This document shows, piece after piece, positions 1-11,077 of a DNA stretch of 64,000 nucleotides (positions are counted from its first letter, which is position 1; every line of letters begins with the position of its first letter). Made by a program: the position numbers and the translations under genes. The DNA is from Triglochin maritima (lineage: Eukaryota; Streptophyta; Magnoliopsida; Alismatales; Juncaginaceae), in NCBI GenBank assembly GCA_963682175.1, contig OY821787.1:25522501-25586500 (forward strand). The letters run 5' to 3'. Below the pieces are notes generated by a model. The model was not told where the DNA came from. It saw only the letters and a list, made by a program, of their open reading frames with translations, and ran no database searches.

Positions 1-1344
1 CAGACATCTGCCAACAAACTCTGCGATCTCCGTTTTCATCCTCTTCCACCAGAAATTCCTCTGAAGATCTCTAAACATCTTCGTGTTGCCCGGGTGGATC
101 GAATAACGGGATCTATGCGCCTCCTCCAGAATGTCCTGCCTCAGATCTCCTCCCTTCGGCACCTAGACACGGCCTCTGAACCTCAACCCACCATCAACTC
201 CAATACTGAAGTCTGATCCATCTCTGGCAGCTAACTGTAGCAACCCAGCTAACTCATCATCAGTACTCTGAGCCTGAACAATACTCGAGACCACCTGCGG
301 CTCCACTCTCAGCCCGGCAACCACTGCACCTCGCGACTCATCGGTGAATGGTCTCCACTCGATCAACGCCTCAAGCAGCTTCCACTCCTCGATACAAAGA
401 CCTGCTGCGGTAACCTCCACCTTCCTGCTCAAAGCATCAGCAACTGAATTCGCCTTCCCCGGATGGTACGAGATGGTGAAATCATAATCCTTAATCAGCT
501 CGAGCCATCTGCGCTGCCTGATATTCAACTCCTTCTGTGAAAACAGATACTTCAGGCTCTGATGATCGGTGAATACCTCGAATCGCTCGCCATACAAGTA
601 ATGCCTCCAGGTCTTCAAAGCATGCACCACTGCCGCCAGCTCCAAATCATGAGTGGGGTAGTTCCTCTCGTGCACCTTCAACTGCCTCGAAGCATATGCA
701 ACCACCTGCCCGTGCTGCATGAGTACGCATCCCAGTCCAACGCCTGACGCGTCACTGTAAATCACAAAACCTCCACTGCCACTGGGAAGTGTCAGAACTG
801 GAGCAGTCGTCAGTCGACTATTCAGTTCCTGGAAACTGTCCTCGCACTTCTGGGACCACACGAACTCGACGCCCTTCCGCATCAGAGCCTTCAACGGCGA
901 AGCCAACCTCGAGAAATCTTGGATGAAATGACGATAATAACCTGCCAGACCCACAAAGCTCCTGATCTCTGCCGCACTAGTCGGGACTCTCCACTGTGTA
1001 ACGGCCTCAACCTTCGCTGGATCTACGGAAATCCCGTCACCTGACACGATGTGTCCCAAGAAGGCGACACTGCTCAGCCAGAACTCGCACTTCGACAGCT
1101 TGACATACAACTGATGATCCCACAAAATGCCAAGTACAACTCTCAAGTGCTCTCGATGCTGCTCCACATCTGGCGAGTAAACCAAAATATCGTCCACGAA
1201 TACGATCACGAACCGGTCGAGGTACTGACTAAACGTCCTGTTCATCAAATCCATAAACACTGCAGGTGTGTTCGTCAACCCAAACGGCATGAAAGTAAAC
1301 ATGCAACAATGCCTGAGTTTCCAGAAGGAAACCCCGTATGCCAA
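1..1344 (-). pseudogene. Ty3/gypsy chromovirus pol fragment: RT (C-terminal half), RNase H, start of integrase
   Basis: Reading leftward from 1344, the first 393 codons carry the MPFGLTN block (about residues 19-25), the reverse-transcriptase catalytic FVDDILVYS (VDD at 50-52), then an RNase H domain with acidic residues at D198, E235, D260 and D303 (VADALSR). A TAG at 163-165 stops the frame. The same frame continues to base 1 with an integrase-type H2C2 zinc-finger start (HPGN, then FWWKRMK, then a Cys), so the stop is a simple nonsense change. The fingers and first palm of RT, and all gag and protease, are missing: coding similarity begins abruptly near 1310, and rightward the DNA becomes repeat arrays. 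Domain order and motifs fit the chromovirus branch (Tekay/Del-like by resemblance). It runs off the left edge. It is a dead fragment of a cytoplasmic/nuclear replication polyprotein. Confidence 0.9.
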
Positions 1345-1461
1345 ACTCTAAATGTACGAAATAAAAGCATCCTAGCATGCAATTCTACTCAACAAGAAAA
1401 GCATCACAACACGCCCAGCATCAGGGCTCTCAACTCCACCACAGGACACACCACAGGTACG

Positions 1462-1853
1462 GGGCTCCAGGTCTAATCTCAACCAACCGCCGCACCCACC
1501 ACAGTCACGGGGCTCCAGGTCTAATCTCAACCAACCGCCGCGACTCACACTCGTCGCCAAGCTGGGCTCCAGGTCTAATATCAACCAACCACAGCTACCG
1601 CGACACGGCCAAGGGCTCCAGGTCTAATTTCAACCAACCCAAACGTATAAGGGCTCCAGGTCTAATTTCAACCAACCCCTACACGCGGTCCCTGCTCAGG
1701 CTCCAGGTCTAATTTCAACCAACCCGAACGCACTACGGAGCTCCAGGTCTAATTTCAACCAACTCCGTACAGACTAGCTGGGCTCCAGGTCTAATTTCAA
1801 CCAACCGCAGCTCTCACACGGTTACGGGGCTCCATGTCTAATTTCAACCAACC
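1462..1853. repeat. nine-copy array of a conserved 27-bp motif with variable spacers
   Basis: Nine near-identical 27-bp units start at about 1462, 1510, 1564, 1613, 1651, 1698, 1738, 1780 and 1827. Each reads GGGCTCCAGGTCTAAT, then YTCAACCAACC, with one or two changes (for example CCAGG to CCATG in the last). Spacing is irregular (38-54 bp) and the 11-27-bp spacers are unrelated to each other. The array sits between the truncated pol fragment and the GGTCGACC array, so it probably belongs to the same minus-strand gypsy element, where its sense reads GGTTGGTTGAAATTAGACC. Confidence 0.9.
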
Positions 1854-1965
1854 ACCGCAACCCTCGTGCACCTCGCACACTTGCCGGAAGAACATCGGCA
1901 CCACGACTCGCCCTACACGGGCAACCACGACCACATCACCTCCATAGTGCAAAACAGGACACAAA

Positions 1966-2626
1966 CGGTCGACCGAACCAAAAGTCCCGGTCGACCGAAT
2001 CAAGCAAATATAGGGCAATCCACTTCGACCGGCACTCCATCGGTCGACCGATTCCCAACACCACACTCGTTCGGTCGAACCCAAATCAAGGGACGGTCGA
2101 CCGTTTAGATGGTCGACTCCCGGTTCAACGAACAAAACGACCAATCGGTCGACCGACAAAGGGGGTCCCGGTCGACCGAAAGTCACCAGGGAACAAATCC
2201 CACAACACCACAACGAATTCGGTCGAACGCCGAGCACATCTCGGTCGACCGAATCCGTCCAGGGAAATATCCCTCACATGCGCCACGAATCCGGTCGAAC
2301 GCCGAGCTCACCTCGGTCGACCGAATTCCACCAGAGTGTTTCCCACACTCAGCGCACAAGTCCGGTCGACCGAACCCTCATTCGGTCGAACCGACCACAA
2401 GGTCCACTTAAGTCACGGTCGGAAGACATCAAAGGGCGGTCGACCGTTTAGATAGTCTACGCCCCCCAACCGACTTAAGACAGTGCACACGGTCGACCGG
2501 CAAAGGGGACCCGGTCGACCGAAACTCACCAGGCTTGCCTCCAATGCACAATCGGTCGACCGCCCCACAGGCATCGTTCGACCGAAATGAGGCAGAGCCC
2601 GAATTCTCTTCACGAACGGTCGACCG
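1966..2626. repeat. array of the palindrome CGGTCGACCG
   Basis: The self-complementary decamer CGGTCGACCG occurs 14 times by my count between 1966 and 2626, usually followed by A or T (CGGTCGACCGAA or CGGTCGACCGTTT). Degenerate forms such as GGTCGAACG and TTCGACCGA lie among them. Larger units are partly repeated: two blocks near 2215-2260 and 2280-2330 share a GTCGAACGCCGAGC stretch. No open coding signal fits the region. Similar motifs occur in four other LTR-like stretches of this window. Confidence 0.85.
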
Positions 2627-3336
2627 TTTGCACCAACCGGTCAGACAATGAAATCTGCTGCACATTTACTCGCGACGAGCCGAACGGCCTACCGTCGACT
2701 TCCAAAAACTCACGGTAATTAAGTGAGCGAGCTTGACTTACCTAAAGGTCTGAAGAGACCTTAGAAGAACCACGACGACGCCTCCACGAGCACGTCTCCC
2801 CAAATCACGATCCGTCGACGAACCTCGCGTCCAAACGACGATCAACCGCCTCCTCGACGATCCACAACAACGAATCCACCTCCGGCAACCTCCACCGAAC
2901 AACCACAACCCCAACACACGAGTTAGGTAGGGGAAGAGACCCAAACGTGCGGAAGAGGAAAGGAACCAAGACTCACCTCAAGCCACCGACAAACGACCAC
3001 CACCACCGCTTGCCCGAACACCACTCAACGCCGGAGCACCAACTCGCCGGAGCTCACAGCAGGAGGGAGAGAGGGAATCGTGAGAGAGAGAGCAACCGAG
3101 AGAGGGAGAGAGAGATGATTCTCCCCCCAAATACCCCTCCAATCCAATCCTCACCACTCATCTCATCCCCTTCCAATCCAAGCCATCCATTCCATCTCCT
3201 CTCAATCTCAACCATTCAAGCAATCCAACACATCTAAGCCCTCCATCCATCCCTCTCAATCTCAGCCATGCATCTCTAATCACCACCTAATCAACCACAA
3301 AGCACAATTAGGATTAGGATTAGGCTAAAATCCTAC
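2627..3336. other. GC-rich non-coding DNA, probable remains of a gypsy LTR
   Basis: No credible gene is present. The left part is GC-rich, with CGACGA/CCTCCACGA words. A GA-rich simple repeat (GAGAGAGAG) lies at about 3063-3115, followed by CCATCC/CAATCC-rich DNA and a short GGATTA repeat near 3309. The composition resembles a long gypsy LTR read in reverse. No TG/CA end or TSD was found, so the assignment is an inference from neighbourhood and composition. Confidence 0.35.
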
Positions 3337-4262
3337 AAGAAGCCTAATCTAGCAAGCACGGCTCAAACAATGTAAGGAAAAGGGTCCTTAGGCTAGACGA
3401 CGCCTAACTTCGAGGTCACTAGCCTCGACACGTCTCACCTCCCTACAACGAAGACCACAATGCCCAGCAAGTGATACAAGATCCGGAGATCCAGTACCTC
3501 CTACTATCGACAAGGTAGACAACGCCGATCAGGCCATGACGGTCTCAACTAGATTACTCTCCTAGTGCGCCCGCAATCCTAGGGCCAATGTCTACTTCCG
3601 TTTTGTTAAGGCTTTATTAAGAGTGATTTTTGGGGCCAAGGAAAGGGTGATGAAATCCCCACCTTATCTTTTATGGGACAACCCCTCCTTAATAGCGTTT
3701 TGATCCTAAGTCTAGCAATCAATCGCTCCAATCAAACGCTCGCTCACTCTTGTCCTGATGCAATTCCTACTAACTAATGCATGAGCATACCAGATGAATG
3801 AATGAGTGTAGGAAATTGCGTACCTCACGCCAGCACTCAACAACTAAAATAAAGCTAAAAGAAAAGACAACTATATGCCTATGTCAATACATGATGCGTG
3901 ACCTAAACAAGTAAGAACGTCTAGTCTTTTGCTTTGGATTTTAGGGCCAAGTTGATTAATGGGGGAGTGATTAATGATCTGGGAGCAAACGAGAAGTCAC
4001 AGCATGCAAAATTGGGCTCCCAGATAACAACAATGAACTAAGCAACTACCAGAAAAAATTTGAGAGCATGAAACCCTCACCAGGCCGCCAATTGGCGGTC
4101 TCCAACCGCTGATTGGCGGTCCTTTTAGGTCTTCTGTTCCTCAAATTTGTCCAGTAGCCTCCCCTTGATCCGATGGTTCCCTGAAACTAAGAAAAACTGG
4201 AAACAAAAAATTAAAAACCCCTCGAATCGTCCAAACCAACGTCTGGACAGAGCACCTCCCCG

Positions 4263-4280
4263 GCAGCGGCGCCAAAAACT
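4263..4280 (-). other. primer-binding region of element C
   Basis: On the minus strand the LTR end is followed by AGTTTT and then TGGCGCCGCTGCCGGGGA (plus-strand 4257-4274). This is complementary to the 3' end expected for plant tRNA-Asp, apart from one changed base (GCTGCC instead of GTTGCC). It is the same primer type seen in A and B and is typical of Athila/Tat elements. Confidence 0.75.
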
Positions 4281-5843
4281 TGATTGATCGTTTTATATTA
4301 ACCGCAAGTGCAGGGCCGCGTTGAAGCGGTGACAAATACGGGTCGTCCACTGGGAGGTGTGTCGACGATTGGTTTGTTCGAAGGCGAGAGGTAAAAAGAA
4401 GGAGAGAAAGGTTGGTTACACTAAACTACACTAAGATGCAAAAAGGAAATGAAAATAAGCAATAAAACTAAGCCCCAAAGGGGGTAGACAAATAATGTGA
4501 ACATAAAGAAGTGTGTGTGTGTGTGTGTTCATTAAGCTCCTCACAACATGTAGTGCATGAAATCATAAAACTACATCCAACTTTGCCTCCACATGAATTA
4601 AGATAAGGCTACATCATTAAAACATACAAGACAATAATTCGAATGAAGCTACATGAACTCAAGTATAAAGACTATACCCTACTATGCCTCCACATGAATT
4701 AAGATAAGACTACATCATTAAAACATACAAGACATTAGCTAAGGTAAGGCAACAAGAGCACATACACTACAAATTGTGTTTCCAATATTAACTTCATCCA
4801 TATCCTAACCTTATCATTCCCCATAGAATAGGTCCACTAATCAAAGCATAAGCTAAGCTTCATTCAAGAGCATTAGCATATCAAAGATAAGAGTGAAAAC
4901 CCATTAGATGGTTATGGAAATCATATAAAGCTCAAGGGATAAAGATAACACACACTTAATACACTACATGATTATATCACATATTTCTCCACCCCCAAAA
5001 TGGGGATGGAACTACTCACACATATTTAAACTAACTACTCTAATAAAATGAAGCATTATACTGAAATGAAACTATACTAATCAAGCAAGAAATATTAAAG
5101 AAGCATAAAACAAAACAAGCAACAAAGCAAACACATAAAAGGAAATCAACTAAGCAAGATTTAACAAGATAAAGAAAACATCTATTATTAACTCACTCAA
5201 ATTACAAGCAGCTCTTCCTCCACCAAAGTTTTGCTTCAAGGCTTCACTCTTAGTAGGGAAGATGCCACCAAAGAGAGAGATGGATACAATGGGAGGTGAA
5301 GAGTTCTATTTATAAGCATGGAAAAAGCTAATCCGGGACAATCCCCCGATGTGGGACTAAACCAATACCAAAAATAGCCTAAACGAACATTAATACAAGT
5401 CCAGGAGAAATTTGGGCGGATCCTGAGTAATATGGACCGCCAATTAGCGGTCCAAGACCGCCAATTGGTGGTCCAAAAACTTCGGATCGCGTTGGAATTT
5501 GTTGTGGGCTTTTCTTTCTGGTATTGTTGGTCTTGGATGCGGTTACTTGACTTGTTGGAGCTCCGACCCGAATCGAATTGGTAAAATACTCCCCATGATG
5601 GTGTGGAGTTTCCTGTTTTGCTCTTAGGTCCTTCGGTCTTACGATCAGGTCATTCTCCCTTGCATCTTAGTCCCCAGGTCTCACAATTAAGTCCTTTTTT
5701 TCCTGCTTTTGGGTCCTTTCATGGCTCTTCTCTTCAAACCTCTTTATTCCTGAAAACTAAACATAAAACTCGTCACGTAGCATTGCTTAGGTGTAAGATA
5801 ATGGATATAAGATACAAATATAAGCATGAAATGATGTCAATCA
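4281..5843 (-). repeat. 5' LTR of element C
   Basis: The LTR is 1,563 bp, begins TGATTGATCG on the plus strand and ends GATGTCAATCA, so on the element strand it is TGATTGACATC...CGATCAATCA. It closely resembles the LTRs of B. It carries a GT microsatellite (about 4511-4527), a TATA-like CTATTTATAAG (minus-strand promoter) near 5310, and two copies of the family palindrome: a nearly perfect one at 5434-5453 and a second at 5455-5474. Confidence 0.85.
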
Positions 5844-6113
5844 TTGACGCAGGACAACTGTCCAACTGGGATAAAGAAACGTTTGACGTTTTGGACAGGG
5901 AAATAGCCTATTAAAAAAGGTCGAACCATAAGAACTTTCGGTCCACTTTTCTGGGAAAGAACTTAGAGTCTGTTAAATTCGGTCGAACCAGATGGTCTAC
6001 CGGTAGACGGAATGAAGCAGAATTTCCGTTCTAAGAGGAATTGCTAAGTGTAATCGGTCACCTAACAAAGTCGGCTTGATATGGAATAAAGTATGAGACT
6101 TCTATAGGTTTTT
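5844..6113. other. short flank between element C and the MULE
   Basis: There is no gene. Two GGTCGAACC-type motifs (about 5920 and 5980) and an ACCGGTAGACGG word suggest a leftover piece of a GGTCGACC-bearing LTR like D or S. It continues across the MULE insertion at 11078. Confidence 0.4.
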
Positions 6114-6561
6114 GGAGTTTTTGTTACAGTACACCCTGCAAGTGTCCAAATTGGCCATATGCACCTTCTTTTTCGGTATTGCCGCATATGCATCTGGAAA
6201 GCATCATATTGCGCAAATGCACCTGGGCCGTTCGTGGGCCCCACTCCAGAGAGACGACGTGAATGGGCCGTTAACGGCCGTCCGAATCGGTTCGTGATCC
6301 GTTAGGTAGGACGTGTGATTTGTGATTGACTGTAGCCAAATAAATTTTACTAAGTCTAATCTAAGACCATGACTAAACCATTACAGTGCTGGAATCACTC
6401 TGCATCGAATCACTCTGGATCGACTCTGACATCACTTTGGATCGTCTTCAGGAATCGTTCTGGATCGTCTCTGGAATCAATTTGGATCGACTCTAGAATC
6501 AATCTGGATCGACTCTGGACAATCTGGATCGGCTCTGGAATCACTCTGGATCCAGTGACTG
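6114..6561 (+). repeat. left terminal inverted repeat of the MULE
   Basis: It matches the reverse complement of 10535-11068. The first 240 bp or so are non-repetitive and nearly identical between the two ends. The part from about 6398 to 6561 is built of CTGGATCGACT / CTGGAATCACT units of 11 bp. The right TIR has a longer array, so unit number differs between the ends. Confidence 0.9.
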
Positions 6562-6897
6562 TAGTCCCACGGACACATATGAGACCTGGTCGTTCGACCC
6601 TGGAATGGCTCTGGAATGACGCGTCACACGTCAGAGACCACTAGACAAATACGTGTCCACAAAAAGGGGTTGATCTGGCAATTCCTTCGTAAATTGAAGT
6701 GCAAAGGTTCCCGTGATCAGAGGGGAACGACTATTGAACATCGTGAACAAGACTTACCATCAATACGTGAGAAGACGTATCGCAAATGAATTTGTATGCG
6801 AAAAGACTTCTCCGTATTTGAAAGAGATAAAGTTTCTACATAAGTCATACAATTGTTTAGAGACGGACATGTTATGAAGCAACAAGCGTGAGTCCAG

Positions 6898-7206
6898 ATG
6901 AGTAAAGAGTCAGTACAGAGTAATTCCGGAGGTTATCATAAGTGTGTAGAAAATGAACAATGCCAACGATGTAAGGAGTTGCAGGCTGTGGAGACGGCCA
7001 TAATGTTCTGCCGGTGGAGAATGACGAACTGCATGGATGACTGGAAGAGAGTCATGCACACTGGAAACCCGGACACACACAAGACAACCGGTCTAGCCCT
7101 TGAAGAACCTTTCTTAGAATTGAAGGACCTCGAGGAGAAGCGACGGTGGTTGGTAGAGGAACTAATGTCGAATTATCCCCGCCCTTTTGAATATTCATCT
7201 GATTAG
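6898..7206 (+). CDS. small hypothetical ORF inside the MULE (102 aa)
   Basis: An ATG-to-TAG frame of 102 residues lies just inside the left TIR, on the strand opposite the transposase. The predicted protein is hydrophilic, with a KCVENEQCQRC cysteine cluster near residue 16, several Trp (FCRWRM, DDWKRV, RRWLVEE) and an acidic, helix-prone C-terminal half (LELKDLEEKRRWLVEEL). It has no membrane segment. I do not recognise a family. It could be an accessory MULE gene, a captured exon of a host gene, or a chance frame. In its favour is that, unlike other short ORFs here, its composition is not that of a repeat and nothing is encoded opposite it. Confidence 0.35.
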   Translation: MSKESVQSNSGGYHKCVENEQCQRCKELQAVETAIMFCRWRMTNCMDDWKRVMHTGNPDTHKTTGLALEEPFLELKDLEEKRRWLVEELMSNYPRPFEYSSD

Positions 7207-7429
7207 GACCTGTAGGAGTTTTGTTGTGTCTGGACGTGTACTTTCCCTTTCAGATTCGCTTCGTAATAAAATTGTGGGCATCTTTTTAAAATTGGGATGT
7301 CTTTCCCTTTGCTCATTATTTTTTGGGTTTCATGTTTTTTTGTTAAATTGCAAACTGATTTATGTGAGTCCATACTGGTGGTCTTGAAACGAGACTAAAT
7401 CTAGAGATAATCTAGTGTGATGCCATAAT

Positions 7430-8125
7430 GAATCCATAAATAAATCCATAGTCATTCCAGACGGAGACCATGGGTAGACGACTGTCGAAATTTAGTCCAG
7501 AGTCAATCCAGACTCGATCGACAATTATTCCAACGTTAATCCAGTGTCATGAATCCATAATGTATACATACTCATTCCAGAAAGTAGGCCTAATGTGGTC
7601 CAGATTCAATGCACAAGTAATCCTACGTCATTCGATAAAATTTATCCATAATCTATCCAGAGTCATTCAAGATGGAGACCAGGGTTGACCAAGAGTCGAC
7701 ATTTAGTCCAGAGTATTTCCAGAGTCAAACCACAGTCTCTCAAAATCTCATGAGATTCTTTTTCATGTCTTCTTAAGGGGTCAAAACGTATATGGCAAAT
7801 CGTGATTTGAGAATACGTGGTAAAATACAAATGTACAAGATAGCGGATCCTGTATTTATCAAACTAAATAATCTATTTTATAAATGTAATCCCATCATCG
7901 ATCCAGAGTGATCCCAGAGTCGATCCAGAGTGATCCCAACATCGATCCAGAGTGATCCCAGAAGAGATCCAAAATGGATACAAGGTCATTCCAGTAGAGA
8001 TCCAGAATGGATCCACGGTCATTCCAGAAGAGATCTAGAATAGACCCAGGGTGATTCCAGAAGAGATCCAGAATGGATCCAGGGTCATTCCAGAAGCCAT
8101 CCATAATGGATCGACGGTTATTCCA
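7430..8125. repeat. internal array of CCAGA-type 11-bp units in the MULE
   Basis: From about 7430 degenerate units such as TCCAGAGTCAAT and ATTCCAGACGGAGACC appear. From 7895 to 8125 they become regular (GATCCAGAGTGATCCCAGA, later ATTCCAGAAGAGATCCAGAATGG). Orientation matches the right TIR. It looks like an internal copy or old end of a TIR array. Reading frames across it (DPGSILDLFWN...) are products of the repeat, not genes. Confidence 0.75.
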
Positions 8126-8511
8126 GAAAGAAATACGCTTTTAAAGCCAGTTAATACTAGCGCCAGTAAACTGTCCATTTTTCCTTCCCCGCGAGGAGGG
8201 AATGATGCGCCCAAGTTACTGCAACTCCGGATGAAGGGAGAATAGGGGAAAGAAAGAAACACCTTGAATTGCAATAATTAAACTCAAGCAACAACTACAG
8301 TTACAAATGAAAGTGATCGCAAAGAACACATGAAGAACATAAAATTCACCTAAAACAACACTTGAAATTCCAATTGTTAAAGTTCAACCAACACCCTTTA
8401 CAATTAATGTGAGTCTACAAATGACTGCCACTGAGCTCAAGTAAAACATTAAGTTACAATTTGCTATCATATATTTATAATACACTGAGCTAAAGAAAAA
8501 CATTAATTCTC

Positions 8512-10205
8512 TCATTGGACATTTGGCCACTGCGAGTCATGTAACCTTCCTTGCACTCCCCCAACCGATTGAAGAAGGTCCACCATAGAACCGTAGGTAC
8601 TTTGGCTGGATTGTGCCTCGTTTGTGGTATGACTTGCTGTCTGAGTGACACCCACGTCCTCATTCCTGATTTTTCTCCTCTTCCCACCTCTTCTATCCCT
8701 GACAATGTAAGAACCACAAAACATTAATGCATGAATATTTATATACGAAAGTGATTAAAGTAAACTGCATTTCTGATGCAATGGTGCGAACCTTGCAGTG
8801 CCTTGATCTTCAATTTGGGTCCCAATTGGCTCCTTGCATCTCCTAGCATGGTGACCAAGTAGACCGCACCTAGTGCATTTCTTCTGTCTCCTGCTACAAC
8901 TTGGGTCCATTGTGCCCTTGTATTTGACCTGCCTCGGCCTTCCGGGTTGTCTTTTCACTGTCGGAGGTGATACTGTTAATCCCTCTACATGATCCCACTC
9001 TGATTTATCTGCCATTGGATTAATACCCACCTCATAAGCTTGATCGTATACTGTTTTGTAATACCATGGGCTAACATAATCCTCCCAACGAGCCCCTCTA
9101 ATTGTCCCAATGAAATCAGAGGCATGCTGACATGGCAGCCCTGTCAATTGCCAAAGTCTGCAGGTGCAGGACTTCTGAAGCAAGTCAACAACACATCTTT
9201 TGATTCCATTAGACACTTCTGCCTTCGAGTTAGGACATCTTATGATAGAAAAGGAGCTTAACTGCCTAGACATTTCATTTAACCATGTTCTGCCTTTTGG
9301 CACCACAACATTTGTCCACTCTCTGCTATCTTCTTGTCACTTGAACATGGTCTGCATCAACTTCTGCCATAAATTGTCCACCATAGTTACAATAGGAAGA
9401 TGCCTAACTTCCCTGATGTAGTTGTTGAAGGACTCACTTAGGTTGTTTGTAACATAATCAGACTTGTCCTCACACCAAAATTGACTCCTTGACCAAATTC
9501 TGTCAGTGTTGTCCACTTACACTAACCAATTATATGCACCCTCATTAATTTCCCTTAGATACTACATTTTTCTTTCCATCTCAGTGGGTGTATAGGCAGA
9601 GGCAGTCTCCCACATCAGACTAAGAAACAAAGCACTCTTGAATTTCTTTTGGAAGTTTTAGTAAAGGTGTCTAGCACACGCTCTATGCTCACACCAAAGA
9701 CCTCTCTTACCCCCTCCTCTAAACCTTTGCACATGTCGCTTATGACAACTAAATCATTCGTGTGACCAACTGCCTCTTTGAGATGAGTAAGAAACCAGGC
9801 CCAACTGCTATGACTCTCAGATTCCACTACAGCAAATGCTACAGGAAAAAGCTGGTGATTTCCATCAACCGAGGTGGCAGATAATAGGGTACCCTTGTAC
9901 TTCCCTTTCAGATGAAAACCATCTAGGCCTACAAGAGGTCTACAACCATTCAGAAAACCATCAATGCAGCCCTTTAGACACACAAATAATCTGTAGAAGG
10001 ACCCATCTTGAGGTTTGACTTCAAAATTGATTACACTACCAGGGTTGGTCTTGCTCATCTCCCAAACCAAAGATGGGATCAAAGCGTATTGTTCAGCTTC
10101 ACGCCCCCACAGAACAAAACTACAAACATGCAATCTACAGTCTAAAGCCGACCCAAAAACTGAAATCAAAACATTCAAACCCAAACAAAGCATGTAATTT
10201 TGCAT
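8512..10205 (-). pseudogene. MULE transposase, decayed
   Basis: The first part (10205 down to about 9690) has the MULE transposase core: a GREAEQYALIPSL region, then LDGFHLKGKYKGTLLSA with the first catalytic Asp, then VDGNHQLFPVAFAVVE and WAWFLTHL. A frameshift near 9690 moves the reading frame. In the new frame the family-typical HRACARHLY, FQKKFKSAL, ESFNNYIREVR and VPKGRTW segments continue with nonsense codons in between (TAA, TAG, TAA, TGA between about 9665 and 9340). The C-terminal block 9306-8755 has a SWIM zinc finger (CTCRLWQLTGLPCQHA) and a CCHC knuckle (CTRCGLLGHHARRC). A short last exon (about 8700-8512, DRRGGKRRK) may join by a GT...AG intron. The family cuts and pastes DNA at TIRs in the nucleus; this copy cannot make a full protein. 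Confidence 0.9.
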
Positions 10206-10534
10206 ATCTCAAATCAGAAAAAAATCACTAACCGTCTTCGCTTCCCAATCAGTGCGCTTCTTGTGTATACCATCTTCCACGATGTCGTCGTGGTCGTCGC
10301 TACCTCTGCCCGATCCACTGGTCAGTGTGGTCGCCCTCCAATTTGTGCAAAGTAGGAAAATGGGGACGATTACACGGGAATTTGGAAAGGATGCGAGTTA
10401 TGGTTTCTGGACAGTGGGAAAACTCGGGGATTTGAGAAGGAGTCAAGTTAGGATTTCAGCAATGTGGGAGAACTCGGGGATTTGGGAAGGAGGAGAGTTA
10501 GGTTTAGTCATCGTCTTAGATTAGTAGAGGGGAC

Positions 10535-11068
10535 ATTCATTGGATCCAGAGTGATTCCAGAGTGGATCCGGAGTATTCCAGAGAGGATCCAGAGTGATTC
10601 CAGAGCCGATCCAGATTGTCCAGAGTCGATCCAGATTGATTCCAGAGTCGATCCAGATTGATTCCAGAGACGATCCAGAACGATTCCAGAGACGATCCAG
10701 AACGATTCCAGAGTCGATACAGAGCGATTCCATAGACGATCCAGAGTGATGCCAGAGTCGATCCAGAGTGATTCGATGTAGAGTGATTCCAGCATTGTAA
10801 TGGTTTTGTCATGGTCTTAGATTAGTCTTAGTAAAATTTATTTGGCTACAGTCAATCACAAATAACACGTCCTACCAAATGGATCACGAACCGATTCGGA
10901 CGGCCGTTAACGGCCCATTCACGTCGTCTCTCTGGAGTGGGGCCCATGAACGGCCCAGGTGCATTTGCACAAATAGGATGCTTTCCAGATGCATATGCGG
11001 CAATACCGAAAAAGCAGGAGCATATGGCCAATTTGGACACTTACGGGGTGTGCTGTAGCAAAAACCCC
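10535..11068 (-). repeat. right terminal inverted repeat of the MULE
   Basis: It is the reverse complement of the left TIR. The array part (about 10537-10795) consists of alternating CCAGAGTGATT and CCAGAGTCGAT units, exactly 11 bp each, longer than on the left. The outer 270 bp hold GGCCGTTAACGGCC, an internal palindrome also present in the left TIR. Confidence 0.9.
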
Positions 11069-11077
11069 TAGGTTTTT

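Larger units (their letters stand above)
3337..5843 (-). mobile_element. element C: truncated Athila/Tat-like LTR retrotransposon (5' LTR plus leader only)
   Basis: The right part is a full LTR (4281-5843). Leftward lie a primer-binding site and about 0.9 kb of leader that match, in reverse, the leaders of elements A and B (shared stretches around 3340-3480 and 3600-3720). Similarity stops at about 3337, just where gag should follow, so the rest of the element is deleted. The right flank (5844 on) shows no recognisable partner TSD because the other end is missing. Orientation is minus. Confidence 0.85.
6114..11068 (-). mobile_element. Mutator-like element (MULE) with long TIRs and 9-bp TSD
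   Basis: The 4,955-bp element is bounded by a perfect 9-bp direct repeat TAGGTTTTT (6105-6113 and 11069-11077), the usual MULE TSD length. Its ends are long inverted repeats: left 6114-6561 starting GGAGTTTTTGTTACAG, and right 10535-11068, which on the minus strand starts GGGGTTTTTGCTACAG. The outer half of each TIR is well conserved; the inner half is an 11-bp-period array. The interior holds a decayed MULE transposase (minus), a small plus-strand ORF and another 11-bp array. The transposase is broken, so the element is probably no longer autonomous. Confidence 0.92.

Noticed and set aside
1462..1853. CRISPR-like repeat-spacer array
   Set aside because: Spacing is irregular, no cas genes exist, and the context is plant retrotransposon DNA.
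2947..3237. 96-codon ORF rich in Arg/Glu
   Set aside because: Produced by the GA-rich simple repeat and CCAATCC words.
7895..8104. ORF rich in DPGSILDLFWN
   Set aside because: Translation of the 11-bp MULE array; the same happens at 10508-10812 and 6369-6644.
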